A stretch of 64,000 bases of DNA from Arthrobacter sp. 18067 (lineage in GTDB: Bacteria; Actinomycetota; Actinomycetes; Actinomycetales; Micrococcaceae). Below the pieces are notes generated by a model. It was not told where the DNA came from. It did not search any database and saw only the letters and a list, made by a program, of their open reading frames with translations. A program made the translations under genes and the position numbers. This document shows, one piece after another, positions 1 to 8,249 of this stretch. How positions within the stretch are numbered: the first letter of the stretch is position 1; every line of letters begins with the position of its first letter. The stretch is taken from positions 1-64,000 of the forward strand of contig NZ_CACSJJ010000004.1 of NCBI RefSeq assembly GCF_902706295.1, given 5' to 3'.

Positions 1-352
1 GGTCGAGCCCCCGTCCGCGCAGCCGGGATGGACGATCTACGTAGCCGGGTCCGGAGGACAGGACCTGGTGGATGCCTGCATCGGCCCGGTCCACTTCACG
101 CCCACCGATGCCTACTCGCTTTTCATCACTGAGCACGACTACTGCGGCGGGTGGGCACGGTTCTCGGGCATCAACGTGGGCCAAACGGTCACGCTGGCAG
201 GCTACGGATCGTACACGGTAGACGCGCTTGGGCAGGTCCCCTTGGGCGGCACCACAAATCACGTGTCGGCAGTTTTCGGCGGCTTTCCCAAAGCCGTCCT
301 GCAGACCTGCATCCCGGGTACCAGCCAGATGCTGGTCATCGCACTGAACTGA
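1..352 (+). CDS. C-terminal part of a sortase-like secreted protein (partial)
   Basis: The reading frame is open from base 2 to the TGA at 350-352, so the 5' end lies outside the window; about 116 residues are visible. The order of features resembles a sortase beta-barrel: a His in the context ITEHD, then a GQTVTL strand, then a Cys in LQTC followed by a final strand, MLVIAL. In sortases the catalytic Arg lies just before that last strand, but here the place holds SQ and no Arg is seen. I infer a sortase-like fold, possibly class E/F-like, with an incomplete catalytic triad. The upstream part could change this reading. Confidence 0.45.
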   Translation, partial: VEPPSAQPGWTIYVAGSGGQDLVDACIGPVHFTPTDAYSLFITEHDYCGGWARFSGINVGQTVTLAGYGSYTVDALGQVPLGGTTNHVSAVFGGFPKAVLQTCIPGTSQMLVIALN

Positions 353-475
353 TAACGACCGGCAGTCGATGTGATCTACGCGACACACCCCGCCGGTTTG
401 CCCTGGTTTCATCGGAGGTTAACTCGGGGTGCTTAGGCTTGCCCGGTCAACTCTGACCACGAAAGGCTCCCTTGA

Positions 476-2614
476 ATGTCCTCGAACACCCCTGAAATGG
501 TTAATCGTTCAACCGATTCCACCGGGCTCTCGCGCCGCGGTTTCCTCGGCACCGCCGCTGCAGCGACGGCGCTTGCAGCCACCGGATCCCTGCTCCCGCC
601 GTCCGTGCAGGCCGCGATGGCCAAGCCGGTTCCGCCGGGAAGCCTGAAGTCCATCAAGCACGTGATCGTTCTGATGCAGGAAAACCGCTCCTTCGATCAC
701 TACTTCGGATCGCTGCGTGGCGTCCGGGGATACGGCGACAAGGCCGTAACCCGCTTGCCCAACGGCAGGTCCATGTTCGAGCAGCCACGGGCCACCGGTG
801 AGACCGTCCTGCCATTCTCACTCCGCAAAGCCGCGGAACTTGCCGGCAGGCCCGGTTCGGACATCCAGTACTTGGGCGATTTGGACCACTCCTTCAACGG
901 CACCACCACGGCATGGAACAACGGCTGGTGTGACAAGTGGATTCCCGCCAAGAGCGCCTCCACCATGACCTTTTACGAGCGCCAGGACATCCCGCTTCAG
1001 TACGAACTCGCAGACACCTTCACCATCTGCGATGCTTACCACTGCTCCGTCAACGGGTCCACGAACCCCAACCGCAACTACCTCTGGAGCGGAACGACGG
1101 GCACTGAGCCAGCCAGCACCAAGCGTGCCGTCACCAACGCCGCCTACGGCTATGGCCACGGAGGCTACGACTGGACCACTTACCCTGAGCGCCTTGAACA
1201 GTCGGGGGTTTCGTGGAAGATCTACCAGGACTGGGACAACTTCACGGACAACGCCGTGGAGTATTTCCAAACCTTCAAGGCAATTGGTCGCAAGATGCTC
1301 GCATCGGTGGAGGGAAACCTGCGCACCACCGAGGAGTTCTACGACTCGATCAAGGGCAAGACGCCCGCTGAGCAGGACCGCCTTCTTGCCCAATTGGAGC
1401 AGGGTCGTGCCGCCCTCACAGACGCGGAAAGGTCCCTGTTCGATAAAGCCATGTGGCGTGGCCGTCCCGATACCCTCCTGCAACGCCTCAGCGCAGACAT
1501 CGAGAGCGGCACCTTGCCGCAGGTCAGCTGGCTGGTGCCGTCCGCAGCTGATTCCGAACACCCCGGCGCTTCTACACCGGTGGGCAGCGCGAACTTCGTC
1601 TACCGCCTGCTGGACACTGTGGCGAGCAACCCGGACACGTGGGACAGCACCGCGATCTTCCTGAACTTCGACGAGAACGATGGCTACTTCGACCACGTCC
1701 CGCCGCCTGTCCAGCCGCGTCCGGCATCGGGCGAGTCCAGCGACTGGACCACCGCCCGGCCTATCGGCCTTGGCCCCCGCGTGCCCATGACGGTGGTCTC
1801 GCCCTGGACAGTGGGCGGTTACGTCAGCTCGGAAGTCTTCGACCACACCTCTGTGCTCCGCTTCCTGGAAACCTGGACCGGCGTGGAGGAACCGAACATT
1901 TCTCCATGGCGCCGCGAAGTCTGCGGCGACCTGACCGGCGTGTTCAACTTCGCCTCCCCCGGCACGCCACCGGTTCTCGACCACCCCGCCGCGGTGCCCG
2001 CCAAAATCAGCCGCTGGCGCCCCAATCCCCCGGCCATCCAAGTGGCCCCGATCCAGGAAACCGGCAGCCGACCTGCCAGACCTCTCCCGTACCGTCCGCG
2101 AGTCTCTGCTGCGGTACAGCCGGGGAAGATTGCCCTGGCGCTGACCAACAAGGGAACCAGTTCCGCCCACTTCACCGTGTACGGCTATGCGGGCGAGGTC
2201 ACCGAACCCAGGCACGCGGACGTCCTCGGCAGCCAGGAGATGGAACTTCCGCTGGCCTCCGGCGCCTTCGACGTCGTCGTCACCGGCCCCAACCGGTACC
2301 ACTACGAACTGAAGGGCACGACGGCGGGCGCTGCCTCCAGCGTCGACATCACCGTTACTGGACGCCGCGGCAAGAAGGCCGTGGAACTGGAGTTGAGCAA
2401 CAACGGCGCTGCAACGGTCAACGTAAAGCTGGAGTCACTGCAGTACGCGGTCAACAACCAAACCGTGAAGCTCAAGGCGGGCCACACCAAGAAGATCGGC
2501 TGGGACACCGTGGAGGGTTGGTACGACCTTCAGCTCACCTCGGCCGAAGACGCGTCGTTCAGGCGGCGTCTGACCGGGCGTGAGGAAGACGGCCGGGAGG
2601 GCATCTCAGGCTAG
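476..2614 (+). CDS. plcC: Phosphocholine-specific phospholipase C, Tat-exported
   Basis: 712 residues, usual for the bacterial phospholipase C/acid phosphatase superfamily; it hydrolyses phosphatidylcholine or related phospholipids outside the cell. A twin-arginine signal (RRGFLG, Arg20-Arg21, then an Ala-rich core) is followed by the family metal-binding motif HVIVLMQENRSFDHYFG (about 62-78). Later come NFDENDGYFDHVPPP and, after residue 500, two beta-rich repeats of the C-terminal DUF756 type. ATG at 476 follows GAAAGG about 9 nt upstream. It stands alone, convergent with the GT87 gene, with a palindrome between them. Family assignment is firm; the exact lipid substrate is inferred. Confidence 0.9.
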   Translation: MSSNTPEMVNRSTDSTGLSRRGFLGTAAAATALAATGSLLPPSVQAAMAKPVPPGSLKSIKHVIVLMQENRSFDHYFGSLRGVRGYGDKAVTRLPNGRSMFEQPRATGETVLPFSLRKAAELAGRPGSDIQYLGDLDHSFNGTTTAWNNGWCDKWIPAKSASTMTFYERQDIPLQYELADTFTICDAYHCSVNGSTNPNRNYLWSGTTGTEPASTKRAVTNAAYGYGHGGYDWTTYPERLEQSGVSWKIYQDWDNFTDNAVEYFQTFKAIGRKMLASVEGNLRTTEEFYDSIKGKTPAEQDRLLAQLEQGRAALTDAERSLFDKAMWRGRPDTLLQRLSADIESGTLPQVSWLVPSAADSEHPGASTPVGSANFVYRLLDTVASNPDTWDSTAIFLNFDENDGYFDHVPPPVQPRPASGESSDWTTARPIGLGPRVPMTVVSPWTVGGYVSSEVFDHTSVLRFLETWTGVEEPNISPWRREVCGDLTGVFNFASPGTPPVLDHPAAVPAKISRWRPNPPAIQVAPIQETGSRPARPLPYRPRVSAAVQPGKIALALTNKGTSSAHFTVYGYAGEVTEPRHADVLGSQEMELPLASGAFDVVVTGPNRYHYELKGTTAGAASSVDITVTGRRGKKAVELELSNNGAATVNVKLESLQYAVNNQTVKLKAGHTKKIGWDTVEGWYDLQLTSAEDASFRRRLTGREEDGREGISG

Positions 2615-2620
2615 GCGCGG

Positions 2621-2693
2621 CAACAGATCCGGCCCTTGTCTGCCTCACGCACCGTCCATCGGTTGGGCGGGCAGCCAAGGGCCGGATTCGTTG
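2621..2693. repeat. Imperfect palindrome between convergent genes
   Basis: Left arm 2621-2644 and right arm 2669-2693 are imperfect inverted repeats; the core GATCCGGCCCTTG pairs with CAAGGGCCGGATT and an outer CAAC pairs with GTTG. The loop is about 24 nt. There is no T-tract, so it is not a classic intrinsic terminator. It lies between the ends of plcC and the GT87 gene and is unrelated in sequence to the five-copy 65-bp palindrome elsewhere in the window. It could act as a bidirectional 3'-end structure. Confidence 0.55.
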
Positions 2694-2714
2694 GCATGAT
2701 TCGATGTTTGGGGC

Positions 2715-3968
2715 CTATTTCCTGGTTCGCGAAGGATGATATGCCAGGGCCCAATAGACCAGCATGGCAATCCCGCACACCACGCCCAGGCTTGAAATGA
2801 TGAGCTGCCACTGGGTCTGCGGATCCTTGCCCCACTCGGCTGCACCGGCCCACACGGCAAGGTTCTTGGGGGTCATGAAGAACGCGATGGTGGAGCACGC
2901 CACAATGGCCCAGCCGGCGGTGCGCATCCGACCGGAACGCGAAGGAACCCGATGCATGGCGAACGCCATGCTGGGCAGGGCAACGGCAACCCACACCCAG
3001 TGATGGGACCACGAAACAGGGCTGATCAGGAGCATCAGGATGGCGGTGGCCGATACTGCAATGAAGTTCTCCTCAGCGTCCACGGCCCACTTGATGATGA
3101 GTCCCGCAAGGACCACCAGCCCCAGGGACAGGACCATCCAGACGACGTTGGTAAGGGAGGAGTCAGGCATGCCGAAGTGCAGCAGAAGCCCCTTGACCGA
3201 GAGGTTGTCCACGTACGCGGGTCCACCGATGCGGCCGGTGTCGGGCAGGATCTTGGTCCAGAAATCCAAGGAAGCCTGCGGCAGCACAGCCCAAGCCAGG
3301 GCGATGGAGCCGAAGAAACCCACAGCCATCCAGCCCAGTGCCTTGAAGTCGCGGCGAACCAGGAAGTACAGGCCAAATGCCAGCGGAGTGAGCTTCACCC
3401 CGGCAGCCAAACCAATCAGGAGGCCTGCAGGCCAACGGATAGCACCCGCACGAGCCTTCCCGTACAGGGCGAAATCAGCAAGGATCACGCCCATCAGGAT
3501 GATGTTGATCTGCCCAAAGACGAACGTGTCCCGCCACGGCCCCAGGAGCAAAATGGCCCCGGTTCCCACCAAAGCCGTGGTCCGGAAACGGTAGTCGGCA
3601 AAAGCCTCACGCCAGGTCTTCAGACCGAAATAGTGCCTTGCCAGCCACGCGGAAACCACAGCGGCACCCACCAAGGCAACGACGATGAACACCAAGCTGC
3701 TGGCGAAAAAGCCCATGGCCGCAAGACCGGTGAAGAGCAGTGCAGCAAAGGGCGGGTAGGTGAACGGCAGGCCCTCCCGGACTGCGTAGAGATCGCCGCC
3801 TTCCAGGACCTTGCCACCGCCGTAGAAATAGACCTCGAAGTCGTTCAGGGCCGGCTGGTAGTCGGTGTAGAGGAACCACACTGCCACAGCGAGGGTCAGT
3901 GCACCCGCGATCGTGAGGATCCAGCCCCGCTGCCTGGTGGGGGCCAGCGTCTGTGAAGGAGAAGCCAT
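2715..3968 (-). CDS. Glycosyltransferase family 87 (DUF2029) membrane mannosyltransferase
   Basis: About 417 residues with roughly ten hydrophobic segments, typical of polyprenyl-phosphate-mannose-dependent transferases of the GT87/PimE type acting at the membrane on lipoglycans or exported glycans. The N-terminal part has the first membrane helix followed by NDFEVYFYGGG with an acidic pair in the first extracytoplasmic loop, as in GT-C enzymes. I place the start at the ATG at 3968 (MASPSQ), 4 nt past the stop of the upstream gene; a start at 4007 would overlap that gene. Probably co-transcribed with cystathionine synthase/lyase although functionally unrelated. The substrate cannot be read from sequence. 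Confidence 0.75.
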   Translation of the reverse strand: MASPSQTLAPTRQRGWILTIAGALTLAVAVWFLYTDYQPALNDFEVYFYGGGKVLEGGDLYAVREGLPFTYPPFAALLFTGLAAMGFFASSLVFIVVALVGAAVVSAWLARHYFGLKTWREAFADYRFRTTALVGTGAILLLGPWRDTFVFGQINIILMGVILADFALYGKARAGAIRWPAGLLIGLAAGVKLTPLAFGLYFLVRRDFKALGWMAVGFFGSIALAWAVLPQASLDFWTKILPDTGRIGGPAYVDNLSVKGLLLHFGMPDSSLTNVVWMVLSLGLVVLAGLIIKWAVDAEENFIAVSATAILMLLISPVSWSHHWVWVAVALPSMAFAMHRVPSRSGRMRTAGWAIVACSTIAFFMTPKNLAVWAGAAEWGKDPQTQWQLIISSLGVVCGIAMLVYWALAYHPSRTRK

Positions 3969-3972
3969 AGTG

Positions 3973-5142
3973 TCAGCCGTTGCTGATCTTGGCGAAGGCC
4001 TGCTCAAGGTCGGCGATCAGGTCCTCGGCTTCTTCGATGCCGCAGGAAAGACGCAGGAGGTTGACGGGGACAGCCAGTTCGGTGCCCTTCACGGAGGCGT
4101 GGGTCATCTCTGAGGGGTAGTTCATGAGGGATTCAATGCCACCCAAGGATTCCGCCAGGGTGAAGACCGAGGTGGACTCTGCAACCGTGCGGGCTGCTGC
4201 CTCGCCGCCCTTGAACTGAACGGACACCATGCCGCCGAACTTCTTCATCTGCTTGGCAGCGAGCTCGTGGCCGGGGTGGTCAGGGAGGCCCGGGTACAGC
4301 ACAGCTTCCACCTCTGGACGCTGCAACAGCCATTCAGCCACCGCCTGGCCGTTCTCGCTGTGGCGGTCCATGCGGACGCCAAGGGTCTTGAGCCCGCGGG
4401 TGGTGAGGAACGCATCCATGGGACCGGAGACCGCACCAACGGCGAACTGGATGAAACCGATCTTCTCTGCGAGCTCAGAGTCCTTGACCACAATGGCGCC
4501 ACCTACAACGTCGGAGTGTCCGCCGATGTACTTGGTGGTGGAGTGGACCACCACGTCCGCGCCCAAGGCGAGCGGGGTCTGCAAGTAGGGCGAAGCAAAG
4601 GTGTTGTCGACCACCAGGAGGGCACCGGCGTCGTGCGCTACAGCGGCGAGCGCCTCGATGTCGGTGATTTTCATCATCGGGTTGGACGGCGTCTCCACCC
4701 AGACGATGCGGGTGTTGTTCGCAGCGACTGCGGCAGCCACGGCGTCGAGGTCCGACATGTCCACGGGGGTGTTGCCGATGCCCCAGTCGCCCAGGACGCG
4801 GTTGATGAGGCGGTAGGTGCCGCCATACGCATCGTTGCCCAGGACAATGTGGTCACCGGGGCGTGCGATGGCGCGGATCAGCGAGTCCTCGGCAGCGAGT
4901 CCCGAGCCGAAGGAGAACGCTGCCGTGCCGCCTTCAAGGGCGGCAAGCTGCTCCTGGAGGGCGTCGCGCGTCGGGTTGCCGCCACGGCCGTACTCGTATC
5001 CGGAGCGCAGGTTGCCAATGCCGTCCTGGGCGTAGGTGGAGCTGAAGTGCAGCGGCGGCACCACAGCGCCGGTCCGCGGTTCGAAGGCCTGTCCGGCGTG
5101 GACGGCACGTGTGTTGAACCCGGCGTTGTTGGTGGCAGACAT
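3973..5142 (-). CDS. metB: Cystathionine gamma-synthase/gamma-lyase (PLP-dependent)
   Basis: 389 residues of the Cys/Met-metabolism PLP enzyme family. Visible: SGYEYGRGGNPTRDALQ near residue 47, the cofactor region VVDNTF, and the Schiff-base lysine in HSTTKYIGGHSD (Lys204). The start at 5142 (MSATNN) is preceded by AGAGGAG at good spacing and is preferred over an upstream GTG/ATG that adds 13 residues. It follows cystathionine beta-synthase by 79 nt on the same strand. That pairing favours reverse transsulfuration (homocysteine to cysteine), so gamma-lyase activity is likely; motifs alone do not separate synthase from lyase. Confidence 0.85.
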   Translation of the reverse strand: MSATNNAGFNTRAVHAGQAFEPRTGAVVPPLHFSSTYAQDGIGNLRSGYEYGRGGNPTRDALQEQLAALEGGTAAFSFGSGLAAEDSLIRAIARPGDHIVLGNDAYGGTYRLINRVLGDWGIGNTPVDMSDLDAVAAAVAANNTRIVWVETPSNPMMKITDIEALAAVAHDAGALLVVDNTFASPYLQTPLALGADVVVHSTTKYIGGHSDVVGGAIVVKDSELAEKIGFIQFAVGAVSGPMDAFLTTRGLKTLGVRMDRHSENGQAVAEWLLQRPEVEAVLYPGLPDHPGHELAAKQMKKFGGMVSVQFKGGEAAARTVAESTSVFTLAESLGGIESLMNYPSEMTHASVKGTELAVPVNLLRLSCGIEEAEDLIADLEQAFAKISNG

Positions 5143-5221
5143 GGATGCTCCTCTTGGTTCATTCAAAGTGGGATCGGTCAACGGTTGGATCAGGCGTCGA
5201 GGTGAATGGGGCGCAGGGCGC

Positions 5222-6607
5222 CTAACTGCTCAGGTACGCCAGAAGGTCGTGGCGCGTCAGGATGCCCACCGGGGCGCCGGCGAAGGTCACCATGACGGTA
5301 TCGACGTCGGACAGCAGCTCGCGCGCGGCGGAAATGGTTTCCAGTGAGCCGATCACGGGCAGGCGCTCACCCATGTGTTCGGAGATCTTGTCAGTCAGTT
5401 TCGCTTCGCCACGGAACAGTTTGCTGGTGAGGCTGCGCTCGTCCACGGCACCCATGACCTCGCCCATCACCACAGGAGGTTCCTGCGAGAGGACCGGGAT
5501 GTGGGAGACGCCGAACTCGTTCATGATGTTGATGACATCGCGGACGGACTCGTTGGGGTGGATGTGGACCAGGTCCGGCATCTCGCCCGTCTTGGACTTG
5601 AGGACCTCACCCACAGAGGACTCTTCGCCGCCGGAGAGGAAGCCGTAGGAGCGCATCCACTGGTCGTTGAAGATCTTGGCCAGGTAGCCGCGACCGGAAT
5701 CCGGGAGGATCACCACCACCACAGCGGACTCGTCCAGGTCCTTGGCCGCCTGCAGGGCCGCAACAACAGCCATGCCGGACGAACCGCCCACCAGGAGGCC
5801 TTCTTCGCGGGCAAGGCGGCGGGTCATGGAGAAGGAGTCGGCATCGGATACGGCGATGACGTCGTCAGGCACGGAAGGATCGTAGTTGTCAGGCCACATG
5901 TCCTCACCCACGCCCTCCACGAAGTAGGGCCGGCCGGTTCCGCCTGAGTAGACCGAACCTTCCGGGTCCGCGCCGATGATCTTGACCCGACCGCCGTCGG
6001 ACTCTGCACGGTCAGCGGAGACCTGCTTGAGGTACCGGCCTGTGCCGGTAATGGTGCCGCCGGTTCCGGCGCCGATGACCACGTGCGTGACCCGGCCGTC
6101 AGTGTCCTGCCAGATTTCCGGGCCCGTGGATTCGAAGTGGCTGCCGGGGGCAGCGGGGTTGGAGAACTGGTCCGGCTTGAAGGCGCCCGGGATCTCACTG
6201 ACCAAGCGATCGGAAACGCCGTAGTAGCTTTGCGGGCTGTCAGGGGCCACGGACGTTGGCGTTACAACTACTTCTGCTCCGTACGCCTGCAGGACGGCAC
6301 GCTTGTCCTCGCCCACTTTGTCCGGCACCACGAAAATGCACTTGTAGCCCTTTTGCTGGGCCACCAGCGCCAGTCCCACTCCGGTATTGCCCGACGTCGG
6401 CTCAACGATGGTTCCGCCCGGCTGGAGCCGACCGTCCTTTTCCGCATCCTCGATCATCTTCACGGCGATCCTGTCCTTGATGGATCCGCCGGGATTGAGG
6501 TATTCGAGCTTGACCAGGACGGTGGCTTTGATCCCGTCCGTTACGTGGTTGAGCTTGATGAGCGGCGTATTGCCGATGAGGTCCAACACGGACTGGGCGT
6601 ACTTCAT
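5222..6607 (-). CDS. cbs: Cystathionine beta-synthase with C-terminal CBS pair
   Basis: 461 residues from the ATG at 6607 (MKYAQS). The PLP lysine lies in NPGGSIKDR (Lys44), the phosphate loop is EPTSGNTGVG, and two CBS repeats fill about residues 330-460, which in this family modulate activity through nucleotide or SAM binding. It condenses serine or O-acetylserine with homocysteine. The longer open frame upstream (to 6850) is low complexity and overlaps the VOC gene, so I reject it. No Shine-Dalgarno precedes 6607; instead TAACTT lies 7 nt upstream (6620-6615 on this strand), suggesting a leaderless mRNA. First gene of the transsulfuration pair. Confidence 0.9.
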   Translation of the reverse strand: MKYAQSVLDLIGNTPLIKLNHVTDGIKATVLVKLEYLNPGGSIKDRIAVKMIEDAEKDGRLQPGGTIVEPTSGNTGVGLALVAQQKGYKCIFVVPDKVGEDKRAVLQAYGAEVVVTPTSVAPDSPQSYYGVSDRLVSEIPGAFKPDQFSNPAAPGSHFESTGPEIWQDTDGRVTHVVIGAGTGGTITGTGRYLKQVSADRAESDGGRVKIIGADPEGSVYSGGTGRPYFVEGVGEDMWPDNYDPSVPDDVIAVSDADSFSMTRRLAREEGLLVGGSSGMAVVAALQAAKDLDESAVVVVILPDSGRGYLAKIFNDQWMRSYGFLSGGEESSVGEVLKSKTGEMPDLVHIHPNESVRDVINIMNEFGVSHIPVLSQEPPVVMGEVMGAVDERSLTSKLFRGEAKLTDKISEHMGERLPVIGSLETISAARELLSDVDTVMVTFAGAPVGILTRHDLLAYLSS

Positions 6608-6698
6608 AAGTACAAAGTTACCGCCTGCCCGCAGTGGGGCTTGCTTCGGCCCCATACCCGGCGGGCCCCGTCCGGGTGCGCACGGGGCCGGGCCCTGA

Positions 6699-7091
6699 CT
6701 AGGTTCCGGCGGAGGTGTCGGTCTGCCACACGCCCAGGACGTTGCCCTCGGTGTCCTTAAAGTAGGCGTACCAGCCCATGGTGGGAACGGCGTCATTGGC
6801 CTGGACAACGCTGCCACCGGCGGACTCCACCTGCTTGAGGGCTGCGTCAATGTCCTCCACGTCGATGGTCAGGATGGGGGTCTTCAGCGCGTCCGTCCGT
6901 GGGAACAATGCGCCGTTGATGGCTCCCGGTTCCTTGGGCGTCCCGGTTTGCTCGTCGGAGGGTGCGGTAAGGGCGATGGTGTAGTCCATCCCTTGCATTG
7001 GGCTGAGGTTCCAGCCGAAGGCACTCTCGTAGAAAGTGTTGGCCCTGTCCTTATCGTCCGTGGGAATCTCGAAATGCACTATGGCAGCCAT
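6699..7091 (-). CDS. VOC-superfamily (glyoxalase/bleomycin-resistance fold) protein
   Basis: 130 residues starting MAAIVHFEIPTDDKDRANTFYESAFGW, the standard first VOC half with its metal-ligand His in HFEIP, and ending with YFKDTEGNVLGVWQ, the typical last strand with an acidic ligand position. ATG at 7091 is preceded by AAGGAG. Small stand-alone VOC proteins of this type are annotated as glyoxalase-like or dioxygenase-like, and the substrate is unknown here. It lies upstream of cbs on the same strand with a 91-nt gap; I see no functional link. Confidence 0.8.
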   Translation of the reverse strand: MAAIVHFEIPTDDKDRANTFYESAFGWNLSPMQGMDYTIALTAPSDEQTGTPKEPGAINGALFPRTDALKTPILTIDVEDIDAALKQVESAGGSVVQANDAVPTMGWYAYFKDTEGNVLGVWQTDTSAGT

Positions 7092-7399
7092 GGCTCGCGC
7101 TCCTTGTTCCTGATGTCAGTTCCTGGGATATGGCGCGGCCAACCCACGCCACATCTGGGAGTCTAGACCCGGTCGGCTGCCGCCGTAAGGGGCCACGTTG
7201 ACTCATCGAAAAGGAACGTGATGGTGCACGAGGATCATCTGCACTCCTTAGTGTTGCGTCCGTCAATTCTCTTGCCGGGATTCCGGGAGCTGTTCATTTA
7301 TGTTTATCTTCTTCTTCCTGTGTATGCGCATTGATAAACAGAACATGAATTCTCGAATGGATTCAGAAAGGTTTTATCAGACCAACGGAAAGAGCATTG
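7092..7399. other. 308-bp intergenic region with AT-rich leader
   Basis: Divergent spacer between the VOC gene and the secreted lyase. The right half is unusually AT-rich for this chromosome and carries a 7-bp inverted repeat, GTTTATC (7302-7308) and GATAAAC (7333-7339), about 60-100 nt before the lyase start. This may be an operator or promoter region of the lyase. No convincing reading frame is present; the short minus-strand frame at 7051-7266 has no family resemblance. Confidence 0.4.
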
Positions 7400-8164
7400 A
7401 TGAACAACACGACCCGAGCAGTCTCCGGACGCTCACATCAACGACGCTGGATGGCCGCCTTCGTGCTTGCCGGGGTCTACTGCTTCACCATGGTTCCCCC
7501 GGCCAGCGCAGCTACTATCTGGGATGGTGATGCGTCACAAGGCACCGGGATCTTCCATGGGACGGAATGTGAATCCCCGGGGAGCCTGGACCTCGCCGAC
7601 CAGACAGACGGACACGGTACGGTTTTCAGGTTTACCAAGGGCACAACGGCCTGGCGGTGCGAAGGCAGGGGAATCAAGACCGGAGGCAGTGCCTACAGCT
7701 TTGCCGAGAATTCCACATACTATTTGGGATGGGAGAGTAAGCTGGATAAAGTCGCCCTCCCGGATAGTGGTGACTTTGTGGTATTTCAATGGAAATCATA
7801 TCCAAATGCAGACCAGAATTATCCACTACTGATGACAGTTGCCAATGGCAGTGTCCGCCTCCATTACGTGGCTCCGGGTGGCATCTGGAACCAGATATGG
7901 TCAGCGCCGGTCGCTGCCTTCGAGTGGCACCGGTTTGCCCTTGGCATCCATACTTCCACTTCTGCCACCGATGGCTGGATAGAGTTGTGGTTCGACGGTG
8001 TTCAGCAGCAGTTCACCAACGGCCAGCAGCGCTTCGTGGGACGCACCTGGGACAGCGCCAACGAACCAAAATGGGGTGTGTACGATCGGGACAATGTCAC
8101 TGATCAGATCATCAACCGGGTAGATAGCCTCCGTGTGGGCACCACATTCGCCGACGTCGACTAA
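7400..8164 (+). CDS. Secreted polysaccharide lyase, heparin-lyase/glucuronan-lyase-like jelly roll
   Basis: 254 residues. A signal peptide (RRWMAAFVLAGVYCF, cleavage after PASA near residue 38) precedes a beta-jelly-roll with blocks STYYLGWESKL, DFVVFQWKSYP, and EWHRFALGIHTSTSATDGWIELWFDG. The last block is characteristic of the PF14099-type lyases (PL13/PL20, including glucuronan lyase). It would cleave a uronate-containing polysaccharide outside the cell. ATG at 7400 has GGAAAG 7 nt upstream; a TTG directly before it is less likely. It is convergent with a PL8 lyase, separated by a strong terminator, so the two may act on related glycans. The substrate is inferred. Confidence 0.7.
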   Translation: MNNTTRAVSGRSHQRRWMAAFVLAGVYCFTMVPPASAATIWDGDASQGTGIFHGTECESPGSLDLADQTDGHGTVFRFTKGTTAWRCEGRGIKTGGSAYSFAENSTYYLGWESKLDKVALPDSGDFVVFQWKSYPNADQNYPLLMTVANGSVRLHYVAPGGIWNQIWSAPVAAFEWHRFALGIHTSTSATDGWIELWFDGVQQQFTNGQQRFVGRTWDSANEPKWGVYDRDNVTDQIINRVDSLRVGTTFADVD

Positions 8165-8175
8165 GCAACCGTGTG

Positions 8176-8220
8176 CGGCCGCGACGCTCAGGGTTTCTTG
8201 AGCGTCGCGGCCGTTCTGTT
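8176..8220. terminator. Rho-independent terminator, bidirectional
   Basis: Perfect 15-bp inverted repeat: 8176-8190 pairs with 8199-8213 around an 8-nt loop and is followed by TTCTGTTT. It lies between the convergent lyase genes ending at 8164 and 8250, so it can serve both. Confidence 0.9.
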
Positions 8221-8249
8221 TGGCTCTGCCGTGGGATGCGGTTGATCCG

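Noticed and set aside
818..2302. Long minus-strand frame (494 codons) inside plcC
   Set aside because: It lies antisense to a full-length phospholipase C with clear motifs; the translation is Arg/Gly/Ala-rich without a family pattern, as expected for a high-GC shadow frame.
5143..5221. Possible SAM or other riboswitch in the transsulfuration genes
   Set aside because: The 79-nt gap is short and I see no conserved riboswitch core; upstream of cbs the message appears leaderless.
6608..6850. N-terminal extension of cystathionine beta-synthase
   Set aside because: The extension overlaps the VOC gene, is Pro/Arg-rich, and the family N-terminus MKYAQS begins at 6607.
7051..7266. Minus-strand 71-codon frame upstream of the VOC gene
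   Set aside because: No ribosome-binding site or family resemblance; it overlaps the VOC start.
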